28,125 nucleotides of DNA. Source: Paenibacillus sp. FSL H7-0331. Lineage in GTDB: Bacteria > Bacillota > Bacilli > Paenibacillales > NBRC-103111. Every line of letters begins with the position of its first letter. Within the stretch, counting starts at the first letter, position 1. The notes beneath the pieces are model-generated. The model searched no databases. It was not told the DNA's origin and saw nothing but the letters and a program-made list of their open reading frames with translations. Below, piece by piece: positions 14,511 through 22,827 of this stretch. The DNA lies in the NCBI RefSeq assembly GCF_001956045.1, contig NZ_MRTH01000059.1:1-28125 (forward strand), read 5' to 3'. The position numbers and the translations under genes were made by a program.

Positions 14511-14546
14511 TATGGGGCTGAAAAGCCCAACCTACATGCTGCCAAA

Positions 14547-14591
14547 TGACTCTTTCGGGTCATAGGTTTTTAAGGAAAAATATGTTTAGAT
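14547..14591 (+). promoter_or_regulatory. Dyad site 10 before the histidine kinase/regulator operon
   Basis: TGACTCTTTCGGGTCA (14547-14562) with a weak -10 TTAGAT (14586-14591; 3/6) starting 31.5 bp from the centre. It implies autoregulation of the kinase/regulator pair. Confidence 0.6.
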
Positions 14592-14677
14592 GAATAAATG
14601 AGGTAGATACGAGCTCCTGCCATCTTATTCGGGTAGGTATAGAGATTTGCTCCGCAAAATTTTCAGGAGGTCTGCAT

Positions 14678-15508
14678 ATGTTGTACAAAAACATCAAGAG
14701 CTTAATTTTAATTATACCCACATTGACGATTGGGTTATGGGAATACATCCGTCACGCGTATCTTCTTCCCTATATATCCATGGAGCTTGGAAACTGGCTG
14801 GCTCCACTGATCGTATTTTTAGTGACCATGACCCTACTCCGACAGCTTTTCCTCATGATGGAATTTTTGCAAGAGCAGCTGCAGCAGGAGCAGGCAGCTA
14901 AGGCAGCTCTGGAAGAACGCGAGCAAATTGCCAAGGAACTGCACGATGGGATAGCACAGTCGTTATTTTTACTTACCGTCAAAGTTGACCGGTTGGAGCA
15001 GGACGATACTAAGGATCGACAGGAGCCTTACCAGAGCTTTCGAAAAACGGTGCATCAGATCAATGAATATGTGCGCCAAGCGATAGCCAATTTACGTTAT
15101 CCACCCGTACTGAAATCGTTGCCTTGGATGGAATCGCTTCACAACCTGGTGAAGGAATTCAAGAACGACACGAGCGTTACGGCTAAGCTGGATTGGCGTC
15201 TTCATGACGAAAAGCTTTCCTTGAAGGAAAAAGTGGAGCTTTATGCAACACTGAGGGAGGCATTGATCAATGTATACAAACATGCAAATGCCAAGCAGGC
15301 TTGGATCACAGGGGAAGAAAAGCCAGGGGGATGGACCTGTAGAGTCAAAGACGATGGACAAGGCTTTGTCCCGGACAGCCCAGATACCTCGAAAGGCTTC
15401 GGACTTACCATCATGAAGGAACGGGCACAGGAAATGGGCTGGTACTTGGAATTTAAACAGGAGCATGGCTTTACTATTATGGAAGTAGGAAAGAGGGAGG
15501 CTCTATGA
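14678..15508 (+). CDS. NarL-system histidine kinase (HisKA_3), two membrane helices
   Basis: 276 residues: two membrane helices (about 9-22 and 40-62) with a very short external loop, a coiled-coil linker (62-85), a HisKA_3 dimerisation domain with phosphoacceptor H89 in REQIAKELHDGIAQSLFLL, and a C-terminal ATPase domain (LREALINVYKHANA as N box, DDGQGF as G1, GFGLTIMKERA as G2). There is no PAS, GAF or large external sensor, so the signal may be membrane or redox state, or a partner protein. CAGGAGGTCTGCAT precedes ATG 14678. It overlaps the response regulator by four bases. NreB, LiaS and DesK-like kinases share this architecture; the cluster favours a respiratory role. Confidence 0.88.
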   Translation: MLYKNIKSLILIIPTLTIGLWEYIRHAYLLPYISMELGNWLAPLIVFLVTMTLLRQLFLMMEFLQEQLQQEQAAKAALEEREQIAKELHDGIAQSLFLLTVKVDRLEQDDTKDRQEPYQSFRKTVHQINEYVRQAIANLRYPPVLKSLPWMESLHNLVKEFKNDTSVTAKLDWRLHDEKLSLKEKVELYATLREALINVYKHANAKQAWITGEEKPGGWTCRVKDDGQGFVPDSPDTSKGFGLTIMKERAQEMGWYLEFKQEHGFTIMEVGKREAL

Positions 15509-16158
15509 CACAGCCGATTCGCATTATGCTGGTGGATGACCATAAACATGCACGGCAGGCTATGCGGGAGATCATTCAAGTGGATCCCAAATTTGATATT
15601 GTCTGTGAGGCCAACAATGGAGAGGAAGCGGTAGCGCTTGCCGAAACCTGGATGCCGGATCTGATTTTGATGGATATTAATATGCCCAAGCTGGGCGGTC
15701 TTGGAGCGACCAAGCTGATTAAAGAAAAATTTCCGTATGTGAAAATCGTGATGGTCACGGTTTCGGATGACATTACTGATTTATTCGAGGCCATAAAAAA
15801 AGGAGCTCAGGGCTATTTATTAAAAAATTTGAATCCGGCCTCTTGGCATGAATATCTGCATGCTGTCGTTATTGATGAAGCCCCGATGTCTCGAGAAGTG
15901 GCGCTTCGGCTGCTTAAAGAGTTCTCTAACATCAAGGATATGATCCCAGAGAAATCTCCTCTTACCGGGCGCGAAAAGGAAATCCTCGAATATGTAGCCA
16001 GAGGGAGCAGCAATCGGGACATCTCCGTGTCTTTGGGCATATCGGAGCATACTGTCAAAAACCATCTAAAAAATATATTGCACAAGCTTCACCTGGACAA
16101 TCGTGTTCAATTAATGAGGTATGCCTATGACAAGGGCTGGTTTAAGGGTAGATTTTAA
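15505..16158 (+). CDS. NarL/FixJ-family response regulator, candidate master regulator of the block
   Basis: 217 residues: receiver domain (1-120; D11/D12, phosphoacceptor D57 in LILMDINMP, K107 in YLLKNL) and C-terminal LuxR-type helix-turn-helix (about 150-210; LTGREKEILEYVARGSSNRDISVSLGISEHTVKNHLKNIL). It is translationally coupled to the kinase (ATGA overlap). NarL-type regulators bind 7-2-7 inverted heptamers as dimers, which is exactly the geometry of the 16-bp dyad repeated across this block. The operon has its own copy (site 10). That this protein binds the dyad is inference from geometry and linkage. Confidence 0.92.
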   Translation: MTQPIRIMLVDDHKHARQAMREIIQVDPKFDIVCEANNGEEAVALAETWMPDLILMDINMPKLGGLGATKLIKEKFPYVKIVMVTVSDDITDLFEAIKKGAQGYLLKNLNPASWHEYLHAVVIDEAPMSREVALRLLKEFSNIKDMIPEKSPLTGREKEILEYVARGSSNRDISVSLGISEHTVKNHLKNILHKLHLDNRVQLMRYAYDKGWFKGRF

Positions 16159-16178
16159 ATGGAGAGGGGGGAGCATCC

Positions 16179-16535
16179 ATGACAAGGCTATGGAGTATGC
16201 TGATTGCGGGCTTCCTATTGATAAACGGCTTATCTGCCTACCAAAGCACGAATAGTCCTAATGGGCCAACGACGGATACCAAGCAATCGGCCCAAGCTGC
16301 AACAGGAGCAGGTGACAAAGGCGGTGCTATATATAAAGCCAATTGTATTTCCTGTCATGGCGATAAGCTGGAGGGAACCCTTGGGCCCAATTTGCAGCAG
16401 GTGGGGTCAAGGCTGAGCAAGGAGCAAATCGCAGCCAAAGTACAAAATGGAGGTGGCAGCATGCCGGCTTTCAAAAGCAAGCTGAAGGACGCGGATGTGG
16501 AATCCCTCGCCGAGTGGCTATCCATTAAAAAATAA
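16179..16535 (+). CDS. Secreted or anchored small cytochrome c
   Basis: 118 residues with an N-terminal signal/anchor (RLWSMLIAGFLLINGLSAYQ), a polar linker and a class I cytochrome c domain with CISCH (C56, C59, H60) and axial Met in GGSMPAFKSKL (M95). It lies 20 bases after the response regulator, with GAGAGGGGGGAG before ATG 16179, so it is probably the third gene of the kinase/regulator operon. Its domain is a near relative of the cytochrome c at 14064. A cytochrome in the operon of the sensor suggests that the system monitors or adjusts electron flow; that is inference. Confidence 0.92.
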   Translation: MTRLWSMLIAGFLLINGLSAYQSTNSPNGPTTDTKQSAQAATGAGDKGGAIYKANCISCHGDKLEGTLGPNLQQVGSRLSKEQIAAKVQNGGGSMPAFKSKLKDADVESLAEWLSIKK

Positions 16536-16586
16536 AGATGTAACATCGAGTCGGCGGCTCTGTTAGTTTGAAAGGTAGGAACCAGA

Positions 16587-18134
16587 ATGCTAAAAAGGTT
16601 GAAATGGTTTGGCGGATTCATGTTATTACTATTGATGCTGCCTTCGTTGGCTTATGGGCATGCCAATATGGAGCGCTCCAGTCCTTTGGAGGACGCTGTG
16701 CTCACAATCGAGACGATCCTGAATACACCCTCCATAAGCAATACGCTCGGGACCCCAACTCCTGAACAGCATCAGCATCTGGAAACAGCTGTAGCCACAG
16801 CTCATGACCATAGTCATCACGATACCGGAGTACATATTGGCGAGTGGCGGACACCAGTCTATCATCTGCTGCGAATCCTTGAGGTGCTTGCTGTGATGTG
16901 TCTATCAGGTTTTCTTATTTTCCGTTATGGAATTTGGGGATATGCCCGGAGCTATACATCGTTTTTATTTTCCAGAGAAAATGAGCTTAAGCTGTATCTT
17001 CTTGTTGGTGCCGTATTTGCTGTATCGGGTGTGCTGCATGTCTGGATGCTGGCTGAACAATTAAGCGGATTAGGAAGTGAAAGTATTATAAGCGTAGCTG
17101 GGAAGCTGCTGACTTCCACATTAATAGGCAGTGTTTCTTGGATACGTCTAGCATTGGCTGGTTTGCTGATTGTAGTAACCTATACATCCAAACGCGAATC
17201 TATCGGAACTCTGTATATGAAAGCTATCATTACTTTGATTCTGATTATTACCTACCCTTTAACCGGTCATGCTTATGGTTCGGAATCGGGGGTCCTGTAT
17301 GCGGTCATGTCCCATACTTTGCACATACTGACAGCAGCAATCGGGTTGGGTGGATTGGTCGGAATATGGTCTGCAACCTGTAAATTGGATTATTACGAGG
17401 CTACTTATTTTAATGTGAATAACCTGATCCAGCGTTTTTCCGCTATTGCGCTGCCAGCTATACTGATCGTGTCCATTAGTGGGTTCGTGCTTGCCTATAT
17501 GCGATTAAAGTCCTTTTATGCCCTTGTTCAAACTGAATATGGTCTATGGGTGCTTTCCAAAACAGTTCTATTGTTATTGATCGTTGTTATTGGTACCTTT
17601 CACAGGCTGGTGTTAATGCCCATGATGAGGAAAACAGCGGATACCAAGCCTGAAGATTACTTGAATGTTCTCAAAAAGTTTGTCTGGGGTGTTCGTCTGG
17701 AAATCATGCTAGCAGTGGCAGTGATTGCATGTGCCGGTATGCTCTCTACAACAACACTTCCTGCTAAAGTGACTGTTACAGAACCCGTGTACTGGCATGT
17801 GATGGGAGATAAAGCTCATATGTCCATGCGAATCAGCTTTGATGAAAAGAATGCTCAAGCGTTCCGACTCGACGTGTGGCTTCCAACTGGAATGGGTGCC
17901 CCGGTTGACGTTAATGTTACGGCCAGGAAAGCTGAGAGCGACGCTAGCTTGGTAATACCATTTAACTATCGAACAGGGGGGCCTGATCCTTATGGTTACG
18001 AAGGGTTTGATAAATACACCTACGATGTCAATGGTAATACGCTGCCTGAGAAGGGGGAATGGAGCCTGTCGATACTCATTAAAGATAGGAAGGGGCAGAC
18101 TCATCCCTATGACAAAATAATAAGGGTTCCTTAG
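16587..18134 (+). CDS. CopD-family copper membrane protein with shrunken CopC-like N-terminus, His-rich loop and YtkA-like C-terminus
   Basis: 515 residues. After a signal peptide the mature protein starts HANMERSSPLEDAVL (H25), like the copper-binding start of CopC, but the remaining CopC beta-sandwich is absent. It is replaced by a short loop with seven histidines (H62, H64, H73, H75, H77, H78, H83). Eight predicted membrane helices of the CopD family follow (about 90-395; LLRILEVLAVMCLSGFL, GHAYGSESG, HTLHILTAAIGLGGLVGIW). The last 115 residues form an extracytoplasmic YtkA-like beta domain (HMSMRISFDE...FRLDVWLPTGMG...KGEWSLSILIKD). It probably moves copper in, as YcnJ does. It sits 52 bases after the cytochrome c gene and may be in that operon. 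Confidence 0.82.
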   Translation: MLKRLKWFGGFMLLLLMLPSLAYGHANMERSSPLEDAVLTIETILNTPSISNTLGTPTPEQHQHLETAVATAHDHSHHDTGVHIGEWRTPVYHLLRILEVLAVMCLSGFLIFRYGIWGYARSYTSFLFSRENELKLYLLVGAVFAVSGVLHVWMLAEQLSGLGSESIISVAGKLLTSTLIGSVSWIRLALAGLLIVVTYTSKRESIGTLYMKAIITLILIITYPLTGHAYGSESGVLYAVMSHTLHILTAAIGLGGLVGIWSATCKLDYYEATYFNVNNLIQRFSAIALPAILIVSISGFVLAYMRLKSFYALVQTEYGLWVLSKTVLLLLIVVIGTFHRLVLMPMMRKTADTKPEDYLNVLKKFVWGVRLEIMLAVAVIACAGMLSTTTLPAKVTVTEPVYWHVMGDKAHMSMRISFDEKNAQAFRLDVWLPTGMGAPVDVNVTARKAESDASLVIPFNYRTGGPDPYGYEGFDKYTYDVNGNTLPEKGEWSLSILIKDRKGQTHPYDKIIRVP

Positions 18135-18237
18135 GAAGTGTAGCTTCCATTTTCGTGTAGTGCATCAGTTTGGTGGTGGATAATTCTAACCAAATTTGAA
18201 GGGTTTGTGACATTGTTGTCCAAAATCAAACCACAGA

Positions 18238-18283
18238 TAGCTCTTAAGAGTCATAGGCTACAATTGAAAATTATGGTTATAAT
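18238..18283 (+). promoter_or_regulatory. Dyad site 11 plus -10 box for the nos-accessory operon
   Basis: TAGCTCTTAAGAGTCA (18238-18253), with the inner CTCTTAAGAG perfectly symmetric, and TATAAT (18278-18283) starting 32.5 bp from the centre. Confidence 0.78.
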
Positions 18284-18386
18284 AAATTGCAGGGTCCTTA
18301 GTGAAGTAGTTCCGGCGAAAAGAAGTTTACCGTTCCAAATTCTATGAATCTGGACAATATCAGATGGTTAAGGGATGGATGCAATT

Positions 18387-18773
18387 ATGCTCAATTATAT
18401 GAAACGTGCAACGTGGATCCTGTTAGCGCTGTTTATGCTTTCAGCCTGCTCATCAGCACAATCTCAGGGAAAGGATCCGTCAGCGATTAGAGTTGATTTG
18501 GTGTCGGAGCCGGCAACTGCTGTCGCATTGCAAAAGATGATCCTCAAAGCCAAGGTTACGGGACTGGTGAAGCAAGATGGAGCGACGGTTCAGTTCGACA
18601 TCCGTTCGCCAGTGACGAACGTGCTTCCAGAGTATTTAGAAGCTAAGCCGATAGGCGAAGGGGGCTATACAGCCGAGTGGACTTTCGATAAACCAGGCAC
18701 CTACACCATTTATGTTCACTTGTATCGGGAGGATATGCATGTGACCAAGAAAAAGCAGCTCATTGTTACATGA
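18387..18773 (+). CDS. YtkA/FixH-like lipoprotein
   Basis: 128 residues from ATG 18387, preceded by AAGGGATGG at eight-base spacing; the ATG at 18375 is directly adjacent to AAGGG and is less likely. The lipobox LSAC gives a lipidated cysteine outside the membrane. The mature part is a beta-sandwich with VSEPATAVALQKMILKAKV, GATVQFDIRSP, GGYTAEWTFDKPGTYTIYVHLY, the YtkA-like pattern. It is the first gene of the operon that continues into nosD with a four-base overlap, and has its own dyad promoter. A copper-site or electron-transfer assembly role is inferred from neighbours. Confidence 0.8.
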   Translation: MLNYMKRATWILLALFMLSACSSAQSQGKDPSAIRVDLVSEPATAVALQKMILKAKVTGLVKQDGATVQFDIRSPVTNVLPEYLEAKPIGEGGYTAEWTFDKPGTYTIYVHLYREDMHVTKKKQLIVT

Positions 18774-20119
18774 ATAGGACATTAATTAGGGTGCTGCCTA
18801 TACTCTTAGTCCTTTTCATTTGCATGTGGGGATGGGATTCTGCAAAGAACTCCATCTATGCGGCAGAATCGCCTTCGTCAGGGAGACTGCAGCAGTTGAT
18901 CGATGCTACCCCGGCGGGTGGAGTACTGAATCTTCCCTCAGATACCTACCATGAAGCCATCATTGTGAAAAAACCGATTTCCATTGTCTCAGAAGCGCAG
19001 GTAACTCTTGTGAATTCAGCTGAAGATCGTCCAGCTATCCGTGTTGAAGCCGATCATGTTCTTCTAAAGGGGATATCCATTATTCAGGAGGGCCGGGGAG
19101 AAACAAGCGCTGTATTAGTGGCAAGCAATCGAAATGTCTTGGCTTCGTTACATATTCAGACGCAAGCGTTTGGCATCCTGATTCAGGATGGTAGCTTTAA
19201 TGAAATCAGGGATACCACAATCCAGCGTTCATCTCAGGACTCCAGCACCAGCAAGCTAACAGAAAAGCGTAACGGAATTGATTTATTTAACGCTCATGAC
19301 AATCTCATAATAGGAAATACGATCTCTTCCATGTTTGACGGCATCTACTTGGAAAGCAGCAACCGAAATCGTGTGGAACATAATCAAGTTGATCATTCCA
19401 GATATGGTGTTCACTGTATGTACACCGAGGGAACCTTCGTCAAAGGCAATACCGGTATGTTCAATATCACAGGTGCGATGGTGATGGGAGTCAAAGGGGC
19501 AGAGATCAGAGACAACACGTTTATTAAACAAAATGAGAGTGTCAACTCGCAGGGCCTGCTGTTTTTCGATGTTCAAAGCTCACGTATACGGAATAACAAG
19601 GTGGAGGGAAATCGGGTTGGATTGTATATCGAACAATCCTTTAACAATGAATTTGAGGACAATGAAGTGCACCACAACTTTATTGGAGTTCAATTTATTG
19701 AATCCGAATCCAATCGATTTACAGCAAATGATTTTATTGGCAATGTGATTGAAGCCCAGGCAACTGACAGCCAAAATAACAGTTTTTCGGGAAACTTCTG
19801 GGAAGCATTTCGCGGAATCGATACGAATGGAGATGGAATTAGTGAACTTTCCTACCCAATCAATCCGTTTTTCCAAGCCTTGACCTCCAAAAATGCCGCC
19901 TATCAGCTTTTTTTTCAATCTCCGGGCATGCAATTTCTCGAAAGTATGTCGGTAATGGAGGATTCCGAGTGGTCATCTGATCTCAATCCTCTCATGAAGC
20001 CTGCTCAGTCCATGATGGTGATTAACGATGATTCAAGCTCTAGTACTCTGCTGCTCAGCTCCTTGCTGCTTCTGCTTCTTTCTGTAAGTACAATTTATTT
20101 GGGGGTTAAACAAAGATGA
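18770..20119 (+). CDS. nosD: Nitrous oxide reductase accessory protein NosD
   Basis: 449 residues: signal peptide (1-30), then a right-handed parallel beta-helix built from Asn-rich repeats (NGIDLFNAHDNLIIGNTISS, GIYLESSNRNRVEHNQVD, FFDVQSSRIRNNKVEGN, NNEFEDNEVHHN), ending with FSGNFWEAFRGIDTNGDGISELSYPI, a conserved NosD tail, and a C-terminal membrane helix (LLLSSLLLLLLSVSTIYLG). NosD works outside the membrane with the ABC transporter NosFY to build the copper cluster of N2O reductase. It overlaps its neighbours by four bases on each side, so the operon is tightly coupled. No nosZ is in the window, which is the oddity of this cluster. Confidence 0.9.
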   Translation: MNRTLIRVLPILLVLFICMWGWDSAKNSIYAAESPSSGRLQQLIDATPAGGVLNLPSDTYHEAIIVKKPISIVSEAQVTLVNSAEDRPAIRVEADHVLLKGISIIQEGRGETSAVLVASNRNVLASLHIQTQAFGILIQDGSFNEIRDTTIQRSSQDSSTSKLTEKRNGIDLFNAHDNLIIGNTISSMFDGIYLESSNRNRVEHNQVDHSRYGVHCMYTEGTFVKGNTGMFNITGAMVMGVKGAEIRDNTFIKQNESVNSQGLLFFDVQSSRIRNNKVEGNRVGLYIEQSFNNEFEDNEVHHNFIGVQFIESESNRFTANDFIGNVIEAQATDSQNNSFSGNFWEAFRGIDTNGDGISELSYPINPFFQALTSKNAAYQLFFQSPGMQFLESMSVMEDSEWSSDLNPLMKPAQSMMVINDDSSSSTLLLSSLLLLLLSVSTIYLGVKQR

Positions 20120-20673
20120 AACGTTTATTTGCAACAGCTGCTTTTCTATGTATGGTTCTCTTTCTCTCCGCTTGCGCCAAAAGCGAATATAAAGCTCTTC
20201 CCATTAACGAAGAGGTAGACATTTGTGTCATTTGTAATATGCAGGTTAAAGATGATGCCTATGCCGTTCAGTTAACGACAAAGGAAGGCAAAAACTTTAA
20301 ATTTGATGATTTAGGCTGCATGAATGAATGGAAGCAAAAAAATAGTGTGGACAGTATTGGAGCCCAATTTGTCAGAGATTATAATACCAAGGATTGGATC
20401 AAGTTCGAAGAGGCCAGCTACGTATTTCATCCCTCGTTTAAAACGCCAATGGCCTATGGGATTTATTCTTTTAAGAGCAAGGGCGATGCTGAAGCCTTTA
20501 TTGACAGCCAAAAGAAGGGCAAGCTGATGACCGCAGCCGATTTAAGCACACACACTTGGGAAAGAAGCAGCAATACCATGCACATGGATATGGATGGAGC
20601 CCATAAAATGCAAGACAGCTCAACCAAAAAGCCTGAAGCCGGTAACGCCGATAAAGGAATGCACGGTAAATGA
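20116..20673 (+). CDS. nosL: Copper chaperone lipoprotein NosL
   Basis: 185 residues: lipobox LSAC (C20) and the NosL start DICVICNMQVKDDAYAVQ with C37, C40 and M42, which fit Cu(I) coordination. Further conserved elements are KFDDLGCMNEW and FHPSFKTPMAYGIYSFKSK. The C-terminus is a His/Met-rich tail (HTWERSSNTMHMDMDGAHKM...MHGK), a possible extra copper reservoir. NosL delivers Cu(I) to NosD or NosZ during N2O reductase assembly. Start and stop overlap nosD and nosY. The identification of the family is firm; the target copper protein here is uncertain since nosZ is absent from the window. Confidence 0.9.
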   Translation: MKRLFATAAFLCMVLFLSACAKSEYKALPINEEVDICVICNMQVKDDAYAVQLTTKEGKNFKFDDLGCMNEWKQKNSVDSIGAQFVRDYNTKDWIKFEEASYVFHPSFKTPMAYGIYSFKSKGDAEAFIDSQKKGKLMTAADLSTHTWERSSNTMHMDMDGAHKMQDSSTKKPEAGNADKGMHGK

Positions 20674-21488
20674 GCACCTTTCACATTGCGCTTCGGGAAG
20701 TAAAAATTGGCTTTCGCAATCCCTGGTCCTACTCCTTTATGGTTTTGTTTACCTTGTTCAGCCTGTCGCTGCTTGTCATTAATGTCCAGTATTTCTCCCA
20801 GGGGTATTCAAGTACCACGGCCTCTATGCTAAATTTGACTCTGTATTTGCTGCCCTTAATGACGCTGCTGCTCGGGGCATTTTCACTTACAGCAGAAAAA
20901 GAAGAGGGAAGCTGGCAGCTCTTGTCGACCTATCCCATTTCCACCTTATCTTTTGTTGCAGGCAAATACATTGGTTTGAGCACAGTTCTTCTGAGCATTG
21001 TTGCATTTGGCTACGGAATTACAGGAGTAGTTGGGTTCATGACTGGCAAAGGGCTGGCAGCGGATGCTTTCGGGTTGTTCTTTTCTTTTACAGCAGGCCT
21101 GGTACTTTTGTTTTTGGCGATTGCCCTTGTGCTTGGGACACTGGCACGCAATCGTTGGCAGGCGCTGACCTTTGCTGTCACGGTTTGGTTTTTTGCCATC
21201 ATCGGTTGGCCGACACTACTGATCGCTGTGCTCGGACTGCTGCCCTATATCTGGATCAAGCCAGCGTTAACCGCACTCACGCTGATCAACCCGTCTGAAT
21301 TGGTAAGACTATTTGTTGTTATCAAACTTGGCGGGGGGGCGGTACTGGGACCCGAGTACTATCAATGGGTTCAGTGGATCAAGCATCCTGCAGGTGCCTG
21401 GATATTCATCCTTCTCTGTCTGGTATGGATTGGGCTCTCGGTTGGCTTTGCCAACCTGATTTGGGAGAGGAGTCGGTCGCGTGGATAA
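20670..21488 (+). CDS. nosY: ABC transporter permease NosY
   Basis: 272 residues with six predicted membrane helices, starting as NosY proteins do (ALREVKIGFRNPWSYSFMVLF) and containing LTAEKEEGSWQLLSTYPIS, the ABC-2 type coupling region that contacts the ATPase. With NosF it forms the NosFY transporter, which acts with NosD in maturation of the CuZ site of N2O reductase, probably through a sulfur species or copper-related conformational change. The start overlaps nosL (ATGA) and the stop overlaps nosF by eight bases. Confidence 0.88.
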   Translation: MSTFHIALREVKIGFRNPWSYSFMVLFTLFSLSLLVINVQYFSQGYSSTTASMLNLTLYLLPLMTLLLGAFSLTAEKEEGSWQLLSTYPISTLSFVAGKYIGLSTVLLSIVAFGYGITGVVGFMTGKGLAADAFGLFFSFTAGLVLLFLAIALVLGTLARNRWQALTFAVTVWFFAIIGWPTLLIAVLGLLPYIWIKPALTALTLINPSELVRLFVVIKLGGGAVLGPEYYQWVQWIKHPAGAWIFILLCLVWIGLSVGFANLIWERSRSRG

Positions 21489-22236
21489 TAATGTGCTGGA
21501 GCTTTCTGGCATCCGCAAGGAGCTGGGAGGACGGTTGATCATCCATGATGCAAGCTTACGGCTGGGTCAAGGGGAAGTACTTGCCTTATGCGGGGGCAAT
21601 GGCGCTGGAAAAAGCACGCTGCTCAGAATGGTTGCAGGCATTCTGCAGCCCACAGCAGGCGAGATTTGGATTAAAGGCAAGACGTGGAAGCACGATCGTA
21701 AGGGTTATGCACATCAAATCGGCTACATGCCGGACGAGTATTTGTTTGGGCAAGGCTTGTCCGCCGAGGAAACCTTAGCTTTCTGGGCATCCTTGCGTAA
21801 GGTTTCATCTGTACGGGTGAGCGAAGTATTAAAGCTTGTTGGTCTTCTGGAAGTACGACGCTCAAAGGTAAGCTCCTTTTCTAAAGGAATGCGGCAGCGT
21901 CTGTTATTTGCTCAAGCCCTTTTGGCTAAGCCGTCATTGCTTATTATGGATGAACCGACAAATGGTCTGGACCCTTACTGGATGGGATCCTTTGTCGAGC
22001 TGATCCGGTACGTCAAGAGTGAAGGACATGCAGTTATTTTCTCTACTCACCAGCTGCAAATTGCAGAGTCGATTTCCGACTATGTCATTTTCCTGAAGGA
22101 GGGTAAGATCGCTGAGCAGGGAACTACAGCCTCGTTAATCGAGCGTTACGGCTCTTATGGTTTAACTGCAGCCTTTGATAAGCTGTTTGCTTATCCTGAT
22201 CCGTACGTGTCAGCAATAGAGATCGCTCAGCCATGA
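21481..22236 (+). CDS. nosF: ABC transporter ATP-binding protein NosF
   Basis: 251 residues starting at GTG 21481, inside the end of nosY. It has Walker A GGNGAGKST (38-46), signature SFSKGMRQR (132-140), Walker B LLIMDEPTNGLDP (153 onward) and the switch His in IFSTHQ. All catalytic elements are present, so the ATPase should be active. It powers NosY. The neighbours nosD, nosL and nosY make the assignment safe against other ABC-2 ATPases. Translation is coupled on both sides; the stop overlaps the thioredoxin gene start. Confidence 0.9.
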   Translation: MDNNVLELSGIRKELGGRLIIHDASLRLGQGEVLALCGGNGAGKSTLLRMVAGILQPTAGEIWIKGKTWKHDRKGYAHQIGYMPDEYLFGQGLSAEETLAFWASLRKVSSVRVSEVLKLVGLLEVRRSKVSSFSKGMRQRLLFAQALLAKPSLLIMDEPTNGLDPYWMGSFVELIRYVKSEGHAVIFSTHQLQIAESISDYVIFLKEGKIAEQGTTASLIERYGSYGLTAAFDKLFAYPDPYVSAIEIAQP

Positions 22237-22754
22237 AGGAATGGCCTAAATGGACTACCTTGATCGTGATCGTTGTTATCGGCGCTGCTTTGATGTATAC
22301 CTTGTTTCAGCCGCAGCCCAAACTAGCTAATAGCCTCAAGCCGGGGGACGCTGCTCCGGACTTTACCTCCATCACTTTGGAGGGGGCCAGTATAAAGTTG
22401 TCCGATTACAGGGGCAAGGGCGTGTTGCTGAACTTTTGGGCTTCCTGGTGCACACCCTGTGTTGATGAGATGCCTCGTATGAACAAAGCCTATCGATCGA
22501 AAGCGTCCAATGTAGAAATCATCGCGGTAAATGTAGGAGAGTCCAGAGGGACTGCAAGGGAGTTTCTGACAACACTTGGGATTGATTTTCCTGTTTGGTT
22601 GGACCCAAGCGGTGAGGCTGCACAAAGCTATAAAGTAAAGGGACTTCCTGCAACATTTCCCATTGACAAGCAAGGTAGGCTGGTTAAAGCAGTTGCCGGC
22701 GAGCTGCCAGATGACAAGACCATAGTTGAATATTTAAAATCGATTGAACCCTGA
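22233..22754 (+). CDS. TlpA/ResA-like membrane-anchored thioredoxin
   Basis: 173 residues: N-terminal anchor (10-25) and extracytoplasmic thioredoxin fold with the active site WASWCTPC (C73, C76) and PVWLDPSGEAAQSYKVKGLPATF, the cis-proline region. ResA/TlpA-type proteins reduce apocytochrome c cysteines or the cysteines of copper sites such as CuA. As last gene of the nos-accessory operon (ATGA overlap with nosF) it most likely keeps a copper-site or heme-c-site cysteine pair reduced for loading. A strong terminator follows. Confidence 0.88.
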   Translation: MKEWPKWTTLIVIVVIGAALMYTLFQPQPKLANSLKPGDAAPDFTSITLEGASIKLSDYRGKGVLLNFWASWCTPCVDEMPRMNKAYRSKASNVEIIAVNVGESRGTAREFLTTLGIDFPVWLDPSGEAAQSYKVKGLPATFPIDKQGRLVKAVAGELPDDKTIVEYLKSIEP

Positions 22755-22758
22755 ATAC

Positions 22759-22811
22759 AAGAATCGGCCTCCAACTCACTATCACAGTGTGCGGGGCCGA
22801 TTCTTTTTTAT
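22759..22811. terminator. Bidirectional terminator
   Basis: AAGAATCGGCC (22759-22769) pairs with GGCCGATTCTT (22795-22805), followed by T's. It separates the nos operon from the convergent lipoprotein gene. Confidence 0.85.
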
Positions 22812-22827
22812 CCCAAATCAAGTTTTG

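Noticed and set aside
5568..18253. Reading the repeated dyads as classical Fnr/CRP boxes (TGTGA-N6-TCACA)
   Set aside because: The half-sites are TGACT/TAGCN rather than TGTGA, and 7-2-7 heptamers fit better; a divergent CRP-family factor stays possible as alternative.
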